In this document: one piece after another, positions 1 to 7,888 of the stretch
Layout: each line of letters begins with the position of its first letter
Numbering within the stretch: position 1 is the stretch's first letter
Assembly: GCA_012521805.1 (NCBI GenBank)
Contig: JAAYLQ010000045.1
Location: 1-19,687, forward strand
Direction of reading: 5' to 3'
Length of the DNA: 19,687 nucleotides
Source: Bacillota bacterium
Lineage (GTDB): Bacteria > Bacillota > Limnochordia > Darwinibacteriales > DTU012
Notes under the pieces: model-generated
The model's database searches: none
What the model saw: the letters and a program-made list of their open reading frames with translations, nothing else
What the model was told of the DNA's origin: nothing
Position numbers and translations under genes: made by a program

Positions 1-124
1 GGTCTTTTGCATCAATACTACGAAGTATGACTGAGGTCTATCAGGAGCGGTATACGCGGTCCGTACGTACCGTTCTGTGAGAGGAAAACCGCTAGGCTGA
101 TCACCTAGCGGTTACCTACTCGAT
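1..124 (+). mobile_element. Group II intron, 3' end (partial)
   Basis: This is the terminal part of a bacterial group II intron, a self-splicing retroelement; the ribozyme body and reverse transcriptase gene would lie left of the window. The sequence shows a typical domain V followed directly by a domain VI with a bulged adenosine, and ends in CCTACTCGAT, a common end for bacterial introns. The likely 3' splice site is after T124, which puts the bulged A118 seven nucleotides from the intron end. A frame open from base 1 ends at TGA 28-30 and could be the last codons of the intron-encoded protein, but this is only a guess. A small hairpin (15-19 with 24-28) may belong to domain IV. The orientation is the same as the downstream hydantoinase gene, whose start lies 75 bp past the intron end. 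Confidence 0.85.
45..121 (+). ncRNA. Group II intron domains V and VI
   Basis: Domain V is 45-75. The lower stem pairs 45-52 (GAGCGGTA) with 68-75 (TACCGTTC), including the expected A-U, G.U, C-G order of the catalytic AGC triad. A two-base CG bulge sits at 66-67, and the upper stem pairs 53-56 (TACG) with 62-65 (CGTA) around a five-base loop. Its upper helix is shorter than in most introns. Domain VI is 79-121. The base pairs GAGAGG (79-84) with CCT-A-CTC (115-121), leaving A118 bulged as the branch point, and the distal stem is a perfect 10-bp helix (87-96 with 104-113) with loop 97-103. All pairings were read directly from the sequence. Confidence 0.85.
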
Positions 125-198
125 TAGGTGCAGGATTTTAATGTTCGAGTTAAGAAGGCATAATTATAGCTAGTTGAGGAAAAAGGTGGTGGAAGGGG

Positions 199-1875
199 TT
201 GCATATAATCGGAATCGATGTTGGCGGCACCAATACCGACGCCGCTTTAATCAGTGAGGATAGACGGGTTTTAGCACTAGCTAAAACACCTACAAATCAT
301 CATGATATTTTAGCAAGTACCAGAACTGCCCTGGAGCAAATCTTGGTTTACAATCAGGATAACCAGCCGGTACAACTGCATCTTTCGACAACATTATCAA
401 CCAATGCTGTTGTTGAAGGTAGGGGTGAGTCAACAGCGGTTCTAGCTCTTCCGGGACCGGGAATCAATCTGGCAGACTTTGGTTTTGATTTCCCAGTCTA
501 TATTTTAGGAGGATATGTTGACCACCGCGGCCGCATCGCAGCAGACATTAACAGAGAGGAAGTGCTCAAAACAGCAGAACAAGCAGGGGAGGACGGTGCA
601 CAGGCGCTTGCGATTGTGGGCAAATTTAGCCACCGCAATAACAGCTTGGAAGTCGCTGTTAGGGACTTGATTGAAGCGGAAGGTCCAAAATTTAACCAGA
701 TCACTCTTGGACATCAGCTATCAGGCCGGCTGAACTTTCCCCGCAGGATCATGTCTGCGTACCTTAATGCGAGTGTAGCAGCCTTACAAGCAGCATTTGT
801 GGCGGTGATCGAAGAATTGACACAGGCAAATCCGCAAATCACGAGCGTGAGCATCTTAAAAGCGGATGGCGGCACTATGGGACTTGCCGATTCCTGCGTT
901 AGACCGATTGAAACTATTTTGTCTGGTCCAGCTGCCAGCATTATGGCTGCCCAAGCTTTGTCAAGTTATACCGATGCCAATATGGTGGTAGTTGATATTG
1001 GCGGCACAACCACAGATATTGCCGTAATCGTTAATGGGGAGCCTCTCTATCAGCGCAGCGGCGCGGAAATCGGAGGCTACCAAACTTTGGTGCCTGCACT
1101 ACTGACTTATTCGATCGGATTAGGGGGCGACAGCGAGGTTCATATAAACAGCGGACAGGTTCGGTTAGGACCCAGAAGGGCAGGAAGAGCCGCTGCATTA
1201 GGCGGTTCAAACTTAACACCGACAGACGCCGCCGCAGCTTTAGGATTGACTGATATTGGTGATCGACAGCGGGCAGTGGAAATGCTAAAGCAGGCCGCAG
1301 TAGGCGCATTTAGTTCATGGAAAGAATTAGCAGAGGCAATAGTCGATGCTTTTGCCCACCAGCTCAGTCAAGCGATCAATGATATTTATAAAAACTTGGA
1401 GCATGTTCCGGTTTACACAGTTTCAGAAATCCTTGCCCCGCCAGATATCCGTCCACAGGTTGTTGTTGGTTTGGGTGCTCCGGCGCCAGTTTTTATTCCG
1501 TTAGGTGCGGAAAGACTTGGTCTGCCATGGGAGATTCTGCCTTACCATACCGGAGCAAATGGGGTTGGAGCTGCTGCTGCACGACCAACAATAGCAGTTA
1601 CTCTTCATGCCGATACTGAGCAGGAGCTAATGATTTTTCCTGAGTTAGGATATCAGCAACGAATCCGCCGCAGTATGCTGTTCGATCAAAGGCAAGCACG
1701 GGAAGCTGCTGTCGAGCAGACTGCGCTCTATGCCCAGCAGCTTGGATTAAATGACTATGGTGATATCCAAATTGTTGAAGAAGAGGTTTTTAATGTTGTA
1801 AGGGGCTTTCGGACAGTGGGACGAATTTTTAACATAAGAGCCCAGATTCGTCCCGGCGTGGAGCGAGTGAGGTGA
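199..1875 (+). CDS. Hydantoinase/oxoprolinase family protein, HyuA-type subunit
   Basis: The protein has 558 aa. This family carries out ATP-dependent opening of cyclic amides (5-oxoproline, hydantoins) through an acetate-kinase-like (ASKHA) fold. It has a phosphate-1 loop at the N-terminus (DVGGTNTD, residues 7-14), a second phosphate loop around D266 (DIGGTTTD) and SGPAAS at about 242-247, and aligns as a stand-alone HyuA N-plus-A domain protein. No HyuB-type subunit is present in the window, so the full ring-opening reaction cannot be assumed. The start is TTG at 199, preceded by AAAGGTGG at 182-189; no in-frame ATG fits better. The stop overlaps the Shine-Dalgarno region of the deacetylase gene, so the two are one operon. 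The substrate is unknown. The family call is firm, the exact reaction is not. Confidence 0.88.
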   Translation: MHIIGIDVGGTNTDAALISEDRRVLALAKTPTNHHDILASTRTALEQILVYNQDNQPVQLHLSTTLSTNAVVEGRGESTAVLALPGPGINLADFGFDFPVYILGGYVDHRGRIAADINREEVLKTAEQAGEDGAQALAIVGKFSHRNNSLEVAVRDLIEAEGPKFNQITLGHQLSGRLNFPRRIMSAYLNASVAALQAAFVAVIEELTQANPQITSVSILKADGGTMGLADSCVRPIETILSGPAASIMAAQALSSYTDANMVVVDIGGTTTDIAVIVNGEPLYQRSGAEIGGYQTLVPALLTYSIGLGGDSEVHINSGQVRLGPRRAGRAAALGGSNLTPTDAAAALGLTDIGDRQRAVEMLKQAAVGAFSSWKELAEAIVDAFAHQLSQAINDIYKNLEHVPVYTVSEILAPPDIRPQVVVGLGAPAPVFIPLGAERLGLPWEILPYHTGANGVGAAAARPTIAVTLHADTEQELMIFPELGYQQRIRRSMLFDQRQAREAAVEQTALYAQQLGLNDYGDIQIVEEEVFNVVRGFRTVGRIFNIRAQIRPGVERVR

Positions 1876-1880
1876 TCAAG

Positions 1881-3212
1881 ATGTTGAAGACCAAAAGAAG
1901 AGTGGGTTTAGTTTTCTTTCCTGCCTTTGATTGGTGCATCACCCCAGATCACCCTGAGCGGGAAGAAAGGCTTCTATATACGAGGGATCAAATTTTAGAG
2001 GAAGGACTATTGGACATCCCCGGTATTGTTGAGTATCGTCCATATGTCGCTGAAGATAAGCATATCCAAAGAACTCATATCTGCGTTCCCAGTGTTGAGC
2101 GGCGGGTTTCAGAGCCGCATCGAATTGCTGCAGGCGGCACAATGCTGGCTGCAGACCTGGTTTTAGATAACAAAGTGGATCGGGCGTTTGCACTGCTCCG
2201 CCCACCTGGTCATCATGCTAATCGCATCGTTCACGGCTCCCGCGGATTCTGCACTATTAATAATGAGGCAATTATGGTTGAACACATTCGCCACCGATTA
2301 GGACCTGGTGTGCGGATAGCGATTGTGGATACCGATGCTCATCATGGAGATGGAACCCAGGACATCTTTTATAATGATCCAGGTGTGCTGCATATATCCC
2401 TGCATCAAGATGGACGCACTTTGTATCCAGGCACCGGCGATATTTCTGAGCGTGGTGGTCCCGCAGCTTATGGGCAGACTGTCAATATTCCTCTGCCGCC
2501 GGGCACTGGTGATGAAGGTATGCTTTATGTAATGGAAGAGCTGGTTTTGCCAATTCTTGCAGAATGGAAGCCGGATATTATTATTAATGCAGCAGGACAG
2601 GATAATCATTATTCAGATCCCCTTACCAACATGAACTTTAGTGCCAAAGGTTACGCCCGCTTAACCGAAATATTGAATCCCGACATTGTGGTGTTAGAAG
2701 GTGGTTATTCGATCGAAGGAGCTTTGCCATATGTAAATGTGGGTTTGATCCTGGCTTTAGCTGGTCTGGATTATTCCCACCTTAAAGAGCCGGATTGGCT
2801 CCCGGACAGTTCTCGGCAGCCGCAGCATGTGATGGAAATTATTCGGCAGACAGTTGATCAGGTTAGGAAATTGTGGGATCAGAGGCAGCAGGTGGATCTA
2901 AAACAGATTTTTGGGACAGGTGAGTTTTTTACCCGTCAAAGACCGATATATTACGATACAGACCAAATTGTTGAAAAGCAGCATGAACAAATTAGATTGT
3001 GCACCGAGTGCTCTGGTTGGCGAGTAATAGTTTCTGAAGCCTTAAAAAGCTACCAAGTACCGGTTAAAATAGCTGTTGTAATCGTACCATGGCTGGCTTG
3101 TAACTCCTGCCGTGTGTCAGCAATGGCAAGGTATGGGCAGTTGACGGCTGAAGCAGATTTTGACCATGTATTTTACCAAGATTGCGAGCGGGAGCTGTTT
3201 TTACGTGCATAG
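1881..3212 (+). CDS. Class II-like histone deacetylase family amidohydrolase with Cys4 C-terminal extension
   Basis: A zinc amidohydrolase of the HDAC/AcuC/acetylpolyamine deacetylase superfamily, 443 aa from ATG 1881. Visible active-site elements are RPPGHH (tandem catalytic His H111, H112), DTDAHHGDGT giving zinc ligands D152 and H154, GQDNH giving D241, and GGY with transition-state Tyr Y276. The catalytic domain fills roughly residues 1-320. The remaining ~120 residues are extra and contain two CxxC pairs (C374/C377 and C407/C410), suggesting a structural zinc site. ATG 1881 is preferred over GTG 1872 because GAGGTGATC (1869-1877) is a near-ideal ribosome binding site for it and would otherwise lie inside the gene. 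It is coupled to the upstream HyuA-like gene. In bacteria such enzymes act on small acetylated amines or acetyl-lysine; which one applies here is unknown. Confidence 0.9.
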   Translation: MLKTKRRVGLVFFPAFDWCITPDHPEREERLLYTRDQILEEGLLDIPGIVEYRPYVAEDKHIQRTHICVPSVERRVSEPHRIAAGGTMLAADLVLDNKVDRAFALLRPPGHHANRIVHGSRGFCTINNEAIMVEHIRHRLGPGVRIAIVDTDAHHGDGTQDIFYNDPGVLHISLHQDGRTLYPGTGDISERGGPAAYGQTVNIPLPPGTGDEGMLYVMEELVLPILAEWKPDIIINAAGQDNHYSDPLTNMNFSAKGYARLTEILNPDIVVLEGGYSIEGALPYVNVGLILALAGLDYSHLKEPDWLPDSSRQPQHVMEIIRQTVDQVRKLWDQRQQVDLKQIFGTGEFFTRQRPIYYDTDQIVEKQHEQIRLCTECSGWRVIVSEALKSYQVPVKIAVVIVPWLACNSCRVSAMARYGQLTAEADFDHVFYQDCERELFLRA

Positions 3213-3227
3213 TATGGCTGCTGATGA

Positions 3228-3848
3228 TCAAGCTTGTCTAATCATTAGGATCCAGCTGCCCTGCAGATCTTTGGTCGTGCCGCATTCTCGGAACCCAGCC
3301 TTAAGGTACAGTTTTTTGGCTGAATGGTTATCTGGTCGAACACTTAAGAATACATTTTGATCTGCTAATTTGGTAAGTGCAAGGTTTAGGAGTTTAGTTC
3401 CTACTCCTAAACCTTGGGATCTAGGACTGACAGCAATAGAGTTAATCCGGCCGCATTTTCGCGGCAATTTTTGATCCTGCGTTGTGTTAACCTTAACTAA
3501 TACTGCATTATAAACCAGTTTCATAAATTCACTGACATGGATGTGGCGAAATAAGTTAAATGTGTGGCTGAGGATTTTCCTGCTGTTGCTCACGAGGATG
3601 GCCGCTCTGCTTCGAGTCCTAGCTGCTGATGTGTAAATGCAGTAGCCAAGGGCCTTTCCCTGTGGAGTGCGGGCAAGAACAACTTCAGCGCCAGTTAACA
3701 GTAAAAGGGCGAAAGAGTGTGTCAGCAGCTTGAGTAATTTTGAATGGGCTTTTTTACTAAAAAAGCGCTGAATACTTGTGGGAAAAGCTTCGATATAGAT
3801 TTGGGCGATCTGTTCAGCATTGTGCACAGAACCTTGCTCAATAATCAT
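3228..3848 (-). CDS. GNAT family N-acetyltransferase
   Basis: The protein has 206 aa. It is a GCN5-related acetyltransferase that would move an acetyl group from acetyl-CoA to an amine. Motif A is clear in the C-terminal half (INSIAVSPRSQGLGVGTKLL, with the QGLGVG pyrophosphate loop), followed by the motif B region VRPDNHSAKKLYLKAGF. The N-terminal part (about 1-130) is basic and less typical. The ATG at 3848 is preceded by GAGGTG with good spacing, and the start lies 14 bp after the stop of the polysaccharide deacetylase gene, so the two are probably cotranscribed. Its 3' end is only 15 bp from the convergent deacetylase gene, with no clear terminator between them. The substrate cannot be told from sequence. 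Confidence 0.88.
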   Translation of the reverse strand: MIIEQGSVHNAEQIAQIYIEAFPTSIQRFFSKKAHSKLLKLLTHSFALLLLTGAEVVLARTPQGKALGYCIYTSAARTRSRAAILVSNSRKILSHTFNLFRHIHVSEFMKLVYNAVLVKVNTTQDQKLPRKCGRINSIAVSPRSQGLGVGTKLLNLALTKLADQNVFLSVRPDNHSAKKLYLKAGFRECGTTKDLQGSWILMIRQA

Positions 3849-3862
3849 GCTTTCACCTCGAA

Positions 3863-4741
3863 TTATTCAGGCATATCAACCTGCGGGAACAATTCTGTTG
3901 GTGCTTCATGAAGCAGCACACTGAGAGGAACGATTTCCAGGCCTTTCTCCTGGAGTACTTCAATAACCTGCGGTAATGCCAGCACAGTTGCCCGCCGGTC
4001 ACCGCCTTCATTTTTTATTAAAGCGCCGCTGTCATGGAACAGAATAATATCGCCGCCTTTGACTTTATTTCTTACTGTTTTGACTATGCTGTCAGGAGTT
4101 ACCCCATAGCGCCAATCGCGGGTGGATATAGTCCATAACACAATTTCCTGCCCTAATAAATTCGCTAATCTTCTAAATCGCCCATCATACATACCCCGGG
4201 GCGGCCTAACATAGGGTGGATAAACCCCAGTTACCGTTGTTATCGCAGCGGTCGCTTCAAGGATTTCTTTGTGTAAATCGATAGTGGAAAGAGTTGGGAT
4301 ATTGCGGTGGCTATAGGTATGGTTGCCAATTTCATGTCCTTCGTCCACAATTCTCTGGGCTATTTCTGGGTATTTCTCTACATGAACCCCAACCATGAAA
4401 AATGTAGCAGGGACATTATATTCTTTTAAAATATCCAGAATAGCCAGGGTGAATTCTGCACTTGGTCCGTCATCAAAGGTGAGGGCAACCATATTTGAGC
4501 TGCGGTTTCCGCTGCGGTAAATATCTGGTTGGTGGCCAATTCCGTGATAAACATAAAAGAAGAAACCAGCAAACATTACAGCGATCCCAAGGCTGAGTGA
4601 GAGAATAAACAGCATGATTTTCACTAGCCGTTTAGTAGATTTTAACCAAAGGACTTGAATCACATACCAAAAAATAAATGTTAATACTGCCAGGCCTAGT
4701 ACATAAGCGCCGGCTCTTAAGAATGCTTCTAAGTTTACCAT
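3863..4741 (-). CDS. Membrane-anchored polysaccharide deacetylase (NodB domain)
   Basis: The protein has 292 aa. Family members remove N-acetyl groups from peptidoglycan or other amino-sugar polymers outside the membrane. Two hydrophobic segments at about residues 11-33 and 41-65 anchor the N-terminus. The NodB domain follows: TFDDGP (88-93, catalytic base and metal Asp), H141-x3-H145 (metal ligands), RPPRG (motif 3), the DW motif after LWTISTR, and LFHDSG (motif 5 His). All five motifs are intact, so it should be active. The ATG at 4741 has GGAGGG at ideal spacing. It is first of a two-gene minus-strand unit with the GNAT gene and divergent from azlC. Its exact polymer target is unknown. Confidence 0.92.
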   Translation of the reverse strand: MVNLEAFLRAGAYVLGLAVLTFIFWYVIQVLWLKSTKRLVKIMLFILSLSLGIAVMFAGFFFYVYHGIGHQPDIYRSGNRSSNMVALTFDDGPSAEFTLAILDILKEYNVPATFFMVGVHVEKYPEIAQRIVDEGHEIGNHTYSHRNIPTLSTIDLHKEILEATAAITTVTGVYPPYVRPPRGMYDGRFRRLANLLGQEIVLWTISTRDWRYGVTPDSIVKTVRNKVKGGDIILFHDSGALIKNEGGDRRATVLALPQVIEVLQEKGLEIVPLSVLLHEAPTELFPQVDMPE

Positions 4742-4857
4742 ATTAATCCCTCCGAAACCAGCTTATGCGGTGTTTAAAATCCTGTTGCGTGATAATACAG
4801 GATATGTTTCGATTTTATGAGCAATTTTTAGTGGGGATAGATTTGTTTTCAACTTGG

Positions 4858-4866
4858 TGGTATAAT
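4858..4866 (+). promoter_or_regulatory. Extended -10 promoter for azlCD
   Basis: TGG followed by a perfect TATAAT forms an extended -10 element 30 bp before the azlC start. No good -35 is present at 17 bp (TAGATT at 4838-4843 matches only three positions), which fits an extended -10 promoter. It lies in the divergent gap between the polysaccharide deacetylase and azlC. Confidence 0.65.
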
Positions 4867-4896
4867 AGCACTTAAAAACTGAGGGTGTTGGAAAAG

Positions 4897-5634
4897 ATGG
4901 CTGAGACACGAGTTAAAACTACTGCTCAAAACAGCGACTTTCTGTATGGGTTAAAACAGGGAGTTCCCATTATGCTAGGATACATACCTGTTGGATTTAC
5001 CTTTGGATTGCTGGTAGCTGCGGGTGGGCTTTCTCCGTGGCTAGCTCTGCTGACTTCTCTAACAAACTATACCAGTACTGGTCAGTTTGCTGGGATGAGA
5101 TTGCTCCTTGCAGGTGCTGGTTATTTAGAAATTATGCTGACTACGTTGGTGATCAATCTGCGCTACCTATTAATGTCTTTATCCCTAACGCAGAAGGTGG
5201 ACCCAAATCTAACATTTGGGAAGCGGATCATCTGCGGTTTTGGAATCACCGATGAAACATTTACAGTAGCGGCAGTAGCTCCTGATCGCCTGCAGTTCCC
5301 ATACTTGATTGGTTTAATGCTCGGACCCTTTATTGCCTGGAGTACTGGTACAGCCTTAGGTGGAGCAGCAAGCGCAGCTCTTCCGCAGCAGCTCAGCAGC
5401 GCGATGGGAATCGCTTTGTATGCGTTGTTTATTGCCTTGATAATTCCACCGGCGCGAAAATCTAAGGAGGTATTATCCGTAATCTTAATTTCTGTTTCAT
5501 TAAATATTATCCTGCAGTACATCCCGATTTTTAGTTTTATTTCAGCCGGATTTCGAATTATTATCGCAACAATAGCTGCCGCTGGTATAGGAGCATGGCT
5601 TTGGCCGGACAAGCAACAGCAACAGCTTGAGTAA
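4897..5634 (+). CDS. azlC: AzlC family branched-chain amino acid exporter, large subunit
   Basis: The protein has 245 aa from ATG 4897. AzlC with AzlD forms an inner-membrane exporter of branched-chain amino acids and analogues such as azaleucine. The sequence is almost entirely hydrophobic helices, opening with the family-typical run GVPIMLGYIPVGFTFG, then a Thr/Ser-rich reentrant region (LTSLTNYTSTGQFAG) and a conserved NLRYLLMS stretch. GTG 4885 upstream is in frame, but it lies within the GAGGGTG ribosome binding site, so ATG 4897 is taken as the start. azlD follows 18 bp later. Family identity is strong; the transported substrate is inferred from the family. Confidence 0.93.
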   Translation: MAETRVKTTAQNSDFLYGLKQGVPIMLGYIPVGFTFGLLVAAGGLSPWLALLTSLTNYTSTGQFAGMRLLLAGAGYLEIMLTTLVINLRYLLMSLSLTQKVDPNLTFGKRIICGFGITDETFTVAAVAPDRLQFPYLIGLMLGPFIAWSTGTALGGAASAALPQQLSSAMGIALYALFIALIIPPARKSKEVLSVILISVSLNIILQYIPIFSFISAGFRIIIATIAAAGIGAWLWPDKQQQQLE

Positions 5635-5652
5635 AATAAAAGGAGCGGTCAC

Positions 5653-5970
5653 ATGAGTGAAATTGTGGTTAATCCAGTAACTGCAGTATTTTTGATGGCT
5701 TTGGTGACTTTCCTGCCGCGAGTACTGCCGATAGCATTTTTCCGCAGAGAAATTAGCTCCCCTTATGTAAAGGCGTTCTTTAATTATGTGCCATTTGCGG
5801 TTTTGGGTGCGATGACTTTTCCAGATGTGTTCACGTCCACAGGAAATATAATTTCTGCTGCTGTAGGATGTGGAGTAGCAGTTTTGTTATCTTTTCGCGG
5901 CAAAAGCCTGCTCTTTGTAACCTCGGTATCGATTGCAGCGGTGTATCTGATAGGACTGATATTATCTTAG
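5653..5970 (+). CDS. azlD: AzlD family branched-chain amino acid exporter, small subunit
   Basis: The protein has 105 aa with four predicted membrane helices, the usual size and topology for AzlD. It includes the conserved segment LVTFLPRVLPIAFF near the N-terminus and a second half rich in small residues (GCGVAVLLSFRGKSLL). AGGAG lies about 8 bp before ATG 5653. It is cotranscribed with azlC and is the expected partner subunit. No terminator hairpin is evident after the gene. Confidence 0.92.
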   Translation: MSEIVVNPVTAVFLMALVTFLPRVLPIAFFRREISSPYVKAFFNYVPFAVLGAMTFPDVFTSTGNIISAAVGCGVAVLLSFRGKSLLFVTSVSIAAVYLIGLILS

Positions 5971-5999
5971 TGCTCAATAAAATTTACATGAGAGTCCCA

Positions 6000-6026
6000 T
6001 TGACTAAGTAATTCGGCAGGTAATAT
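6000..6026 (+). promoter_or_regulatory. Possible promoter for methyltransferase gene
   Basis: TTGACT at 6000-6005 and TAATAT at 6021-6026 are separated by 15 bp, slightly short for a sigma-A promoter. The pair lies in the gap between azlD and the methyltransferase. It is a plausible but unproven start site. Confidence 0.35.
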
Positions 6027-6079
6027 TCGAGGAATTTCGAAGTAATAGCTATAGTTAGAAATTTGAGGGGACGATGGAA

Positions 6080-6883
6080 ATGGACATTATTAAGCACAAC
6101 CGCGAGGCATGGAATCGTCGAGCTGCATTGGGGAATACCTGGACCATACCTGTCGATCGGCAAACTGTAGAGCATGCGAAAACTGGAAATTGGGACGTTT
6201 TTTTGACTCCTACCAAACCAGTGCCGCGGGAGTGGTTTGGAGATCTCAAAAACAAACGGGTTTTGTGCCTAGCATCTGGTGGCGGACAGCAGGGACCGAT
6301 TTTAGCAGCTGCTGGAGCTCGGGTAACAGTGTTTGACAACAGTCCCGCGCAGTTAGAACATGATAGAATGGTGGCTGAGCGGGATAAACTCCGAATCGTT
6401 ACCGAATTAGGGGATATGCGCGATTTAACGCGATTTGCTAACGGCAGTTTCGACTTGATTTTTCATCCGGTTTCAAACTGTTTTGTCGATGATATCGAAT
6501 CGGTTTGGTTTGAATGCTATCGAGTGCTTGCTCCAGGTGGAAGTCTGCTGGCAGGCTTTTGCAACCCTCTGCTTTATCTGTTCGATCCGCATCAGTGGGA
6601 GGAAAATGGGAGATTAGAAGTTAGATTTAAAATCCCCTATTCAGACTTGGAGCAGCTGTCTGCAGAAGAACTACAGCATAAAATTCTTCATCAAGAACCG
6701 CTCGAGTTTGGCCACTCTTTGGAACAGCAGATTGCTGGCCAGATCAGTGCTGGCTTTGTAATTACCGGATTTTATGAAGATTCCTTTGGCGGTGAGCTTA
6801 TAGATCCCTACATAGATACGTTTATTGCTACACGGGCGTTCAAACCCAATAAGGTAGGCAGCAGTTTGCTGATCACTCCATAG
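6080..6883 (+). CDS. Class I SAM-dependent methyltransferase
   Basis: The protein has 267 aa from ATG 6080. It transfers a methyl group from S-adenosylmethionine to an unknown acceptor. Motif I is VLCLASGGGQQG, followed by an acidic strand end (VTVFDNSPAQLEHD) and the motif IV-like FDLIFHPVSNCFVDD, in normal Rossmann methyltransferase order. The N-terminal run DIIKHNREAWNRRA is typical of a widespread Firmicute small-molecule methyltransferase group. ATG 6074 is in frame two codons upstream, but GAGGGG (6065-6070) is only 3 bp from it and 9 bp from ATG 6080, so 6080 is preferred. The acceptor cannot be inferred from the neighbours. Confidence 0.88.
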   Translation: MDIIKHNREAWNRRAALGNTWTIPVDRQTVEHAKTGNWDVFLTPTKPVPREWFGDLKNKRVLCLASGGGQQGPILAAAGARVTVFDNSPAQLEHDRMVAERDKLRIVTELGDMRDLTRFANGSFDLIFHPVSNCFVDDIESVWFECYRVLAPGGSLLAGFCNPLLYLFDPHQWEENGRLEVRFKIPYSDLEQLSAEELQHKILHQEPLEFGHSLEQQIAGQISAGFVITGFYEDSFGGELIDPYIDTFIATRAFKPNKVGSSLLITP

Positions 6884-6951
6884 TTTTTGGAACAGGGTGA
6901 CGATTTGTCTTCAGTTTCGTTTCAGGCTATAATAATATGTAGTTCCAAAAA
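6884..6951. repeat. 10-bp inverted repeat flanking a promoter
   Basis: TTTTTGGAAC at 6884-6893 and its exact complement GTTCCAAAAA at 6942-6951 enclose the promoter of the ferritin-like/VIT gene. The left copy begins directly after the methyltransferase stop. Possible roles are a pair of repressor half-sites or a weak secondary structure; chance is not excluded. Confidence 0.5.
6905..6933 (+). promoter_or_regulatory. Sigma-A promoter for the ferritin-like/VIT gene
   Basis: TTGTCT (6905-6910) and a perfect TATAAT (6928-6933) lie 17 bp apart, close to consensus. The predicted transcript start falls at about 6940, inside a dyad ATAATAT (6932-6938) / ATATTAT (6951-6957) that could be an operator. 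No classical Fur box is visible. Confidence 0.7.
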
Positions 6952-6971
6952 TATTATGGAGGTGTTATTAG

Positions 6972-7868
6972 GTGAGTACAAGCACATCAGGTAAAATCCT
7001 GTCTGAACAAACGCTTGCAATTATCACTGATCTGCAGCAGAATGAAGTAACAGAGAGACAGATTTATCTAAACTTAGCCAAAAGGGTCAAGAAAGAATCG
7101 GATCGGGCTACACTAAGGCGGATTGCAGGCGAGGAAGCTAAGCACGCAGAAACTTGGCGCAGATACACAAATAAAAAGCTCAAACCGCAGTGGATTAAGG
7201 TTTGGTTTTATACGATCGTCAGCATTATATTAGGTTATACCTTTGCGATCAAGATAATGGAAAAAGGCGAAAAGGTAGCTCAACAGAATTACGGTCAGCT
7301 GCTGTCAGAGGTTCCCGAAGCTGAGCAGATACTGCGGGAAGAGGAAGAACACGAAGAAGCGTTAATTGCTATGCTTGACGAAGACCGGCTGCAGTACGTA
7401 GGCTCAATGGTACTTGGTTTAAATGATGCGTTAGTCGAATTAACCGGTACCTTGGCTGGTTTAAGTTTTGCTCTGCAGAACAACAAACTAGTGGCTCTCT
7501 CTGGTTTAATTACAGGGATTTCTGCCACTTTATCGATGGCTTCGTCGGAGTATTTATCAGCACGTTCAGAAGGCAGTACTGATGCTTATAAGTCCGCACT
7601 TTATACTGGGGTTATGTATATCTTTGCAGTTGTATTTCTGGTGCTGCCATACCTACTCTACCCAGTGGATCAGTACTTGGCAGCTTTAATTACGATGCTT
7701 GCGATTGTCGTGATTATCATCTTTGCTTTTACCTACTACATCTCTGTAGCCAAGGATCTGCCCTTCAAAAAGCGCTTTGCCGAGATGGCGACTATCAGTT
7801 TATCTGTTGCTGTTCTTTCCTTTTTAGTAGGATTTATAGTTAAGTACTTCTTAGGTATTGATATTTAA
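6972..7868 (+). CDS. Ferritin-like domain plus VIT1/CCC1 transporter family protein
   Basis: The protein has 298 aa. An N-terminal four-helix ferritin/rubrerythrin-like domain (about 1-140) is fused to a C-terminal VIT1/CCC1 membrane domain (about 145-298), the arrangement of membrane-bound ferritin MbfA and 'erythrin-VIT' proteins, which bind iron and move it across the membrane. Di-iron ligand candidates are E28 in the first helix, the ExxxH cluster around E54-H58 and a second Glu-rich ExxxH (EEEEHEE) at about 125-132. The transporter part has VLGLNDALVELTGTLAGLSFAL, matching the first VIT helix, and the conserved SMASSEYLSARSE segment. Start is GTG 6972 with GGAGGTG seven bases before. Export of iron or manganese is inferred; it fits with feoAB and the metal regulator 5-8 kb away. 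Confidence 0.88.
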   Translation: MSTSTSGKILSEQTLAIITDLQQNEVTERQIYLNLAKRVKKESDRATLRRIAGEEAKHAETWRRYTNKKLKPQWIKVWFYTIVSIILGYTFAIKIMEKGEKVAQQNYGQLLSEVPEAEQILREEEEHEEALIAMLDEDRLQYVGSMVLGLNDALVELTGTLAGLSFALQNNKLVALSGLITGISATLSMASSEYLSARSEGSTDAYKSALYTGVMYIFAVVFLVLPYLLYPVDQYLAALITMLAIVVIIIFAFTYYISVAKDLPFKKRFAEMATISLSVAVLSFLVGFIVKYFLGIDI

Positions 7869-7888
7869 GCGGCTGAAGGTGAATGCAA

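Noticed and set aside
498..1309. Several open frames of 68-92 codons inside the HyuA-like gene, both strands
   Set aside because: They overlap a clear family member entirely, show no protein family features and lack ribosome binding sites.
1872..1880. GTG 1872 as the HDAC gene start
   Set aside because: It lies inside the strongest ribosome binding site match, which serves ATG 1881.
3160..3360. 66-codon + strand frame over the HDAC/GNAT junction
   Set aside because: It overlaps two solid genes in other frames and has no recognisable protein character.
5163..5612. 149-codon minus-strand frame inside azlC
   Set aside because: Antisense to a well-supported membrane protein; the composition is a mirror of hydrophobic codons.
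6027..6043. TTCGA...TCGAA hairpin after azlD as a terminator
   Set aside because: Only a 5-bp AT-rich stem and no T run.
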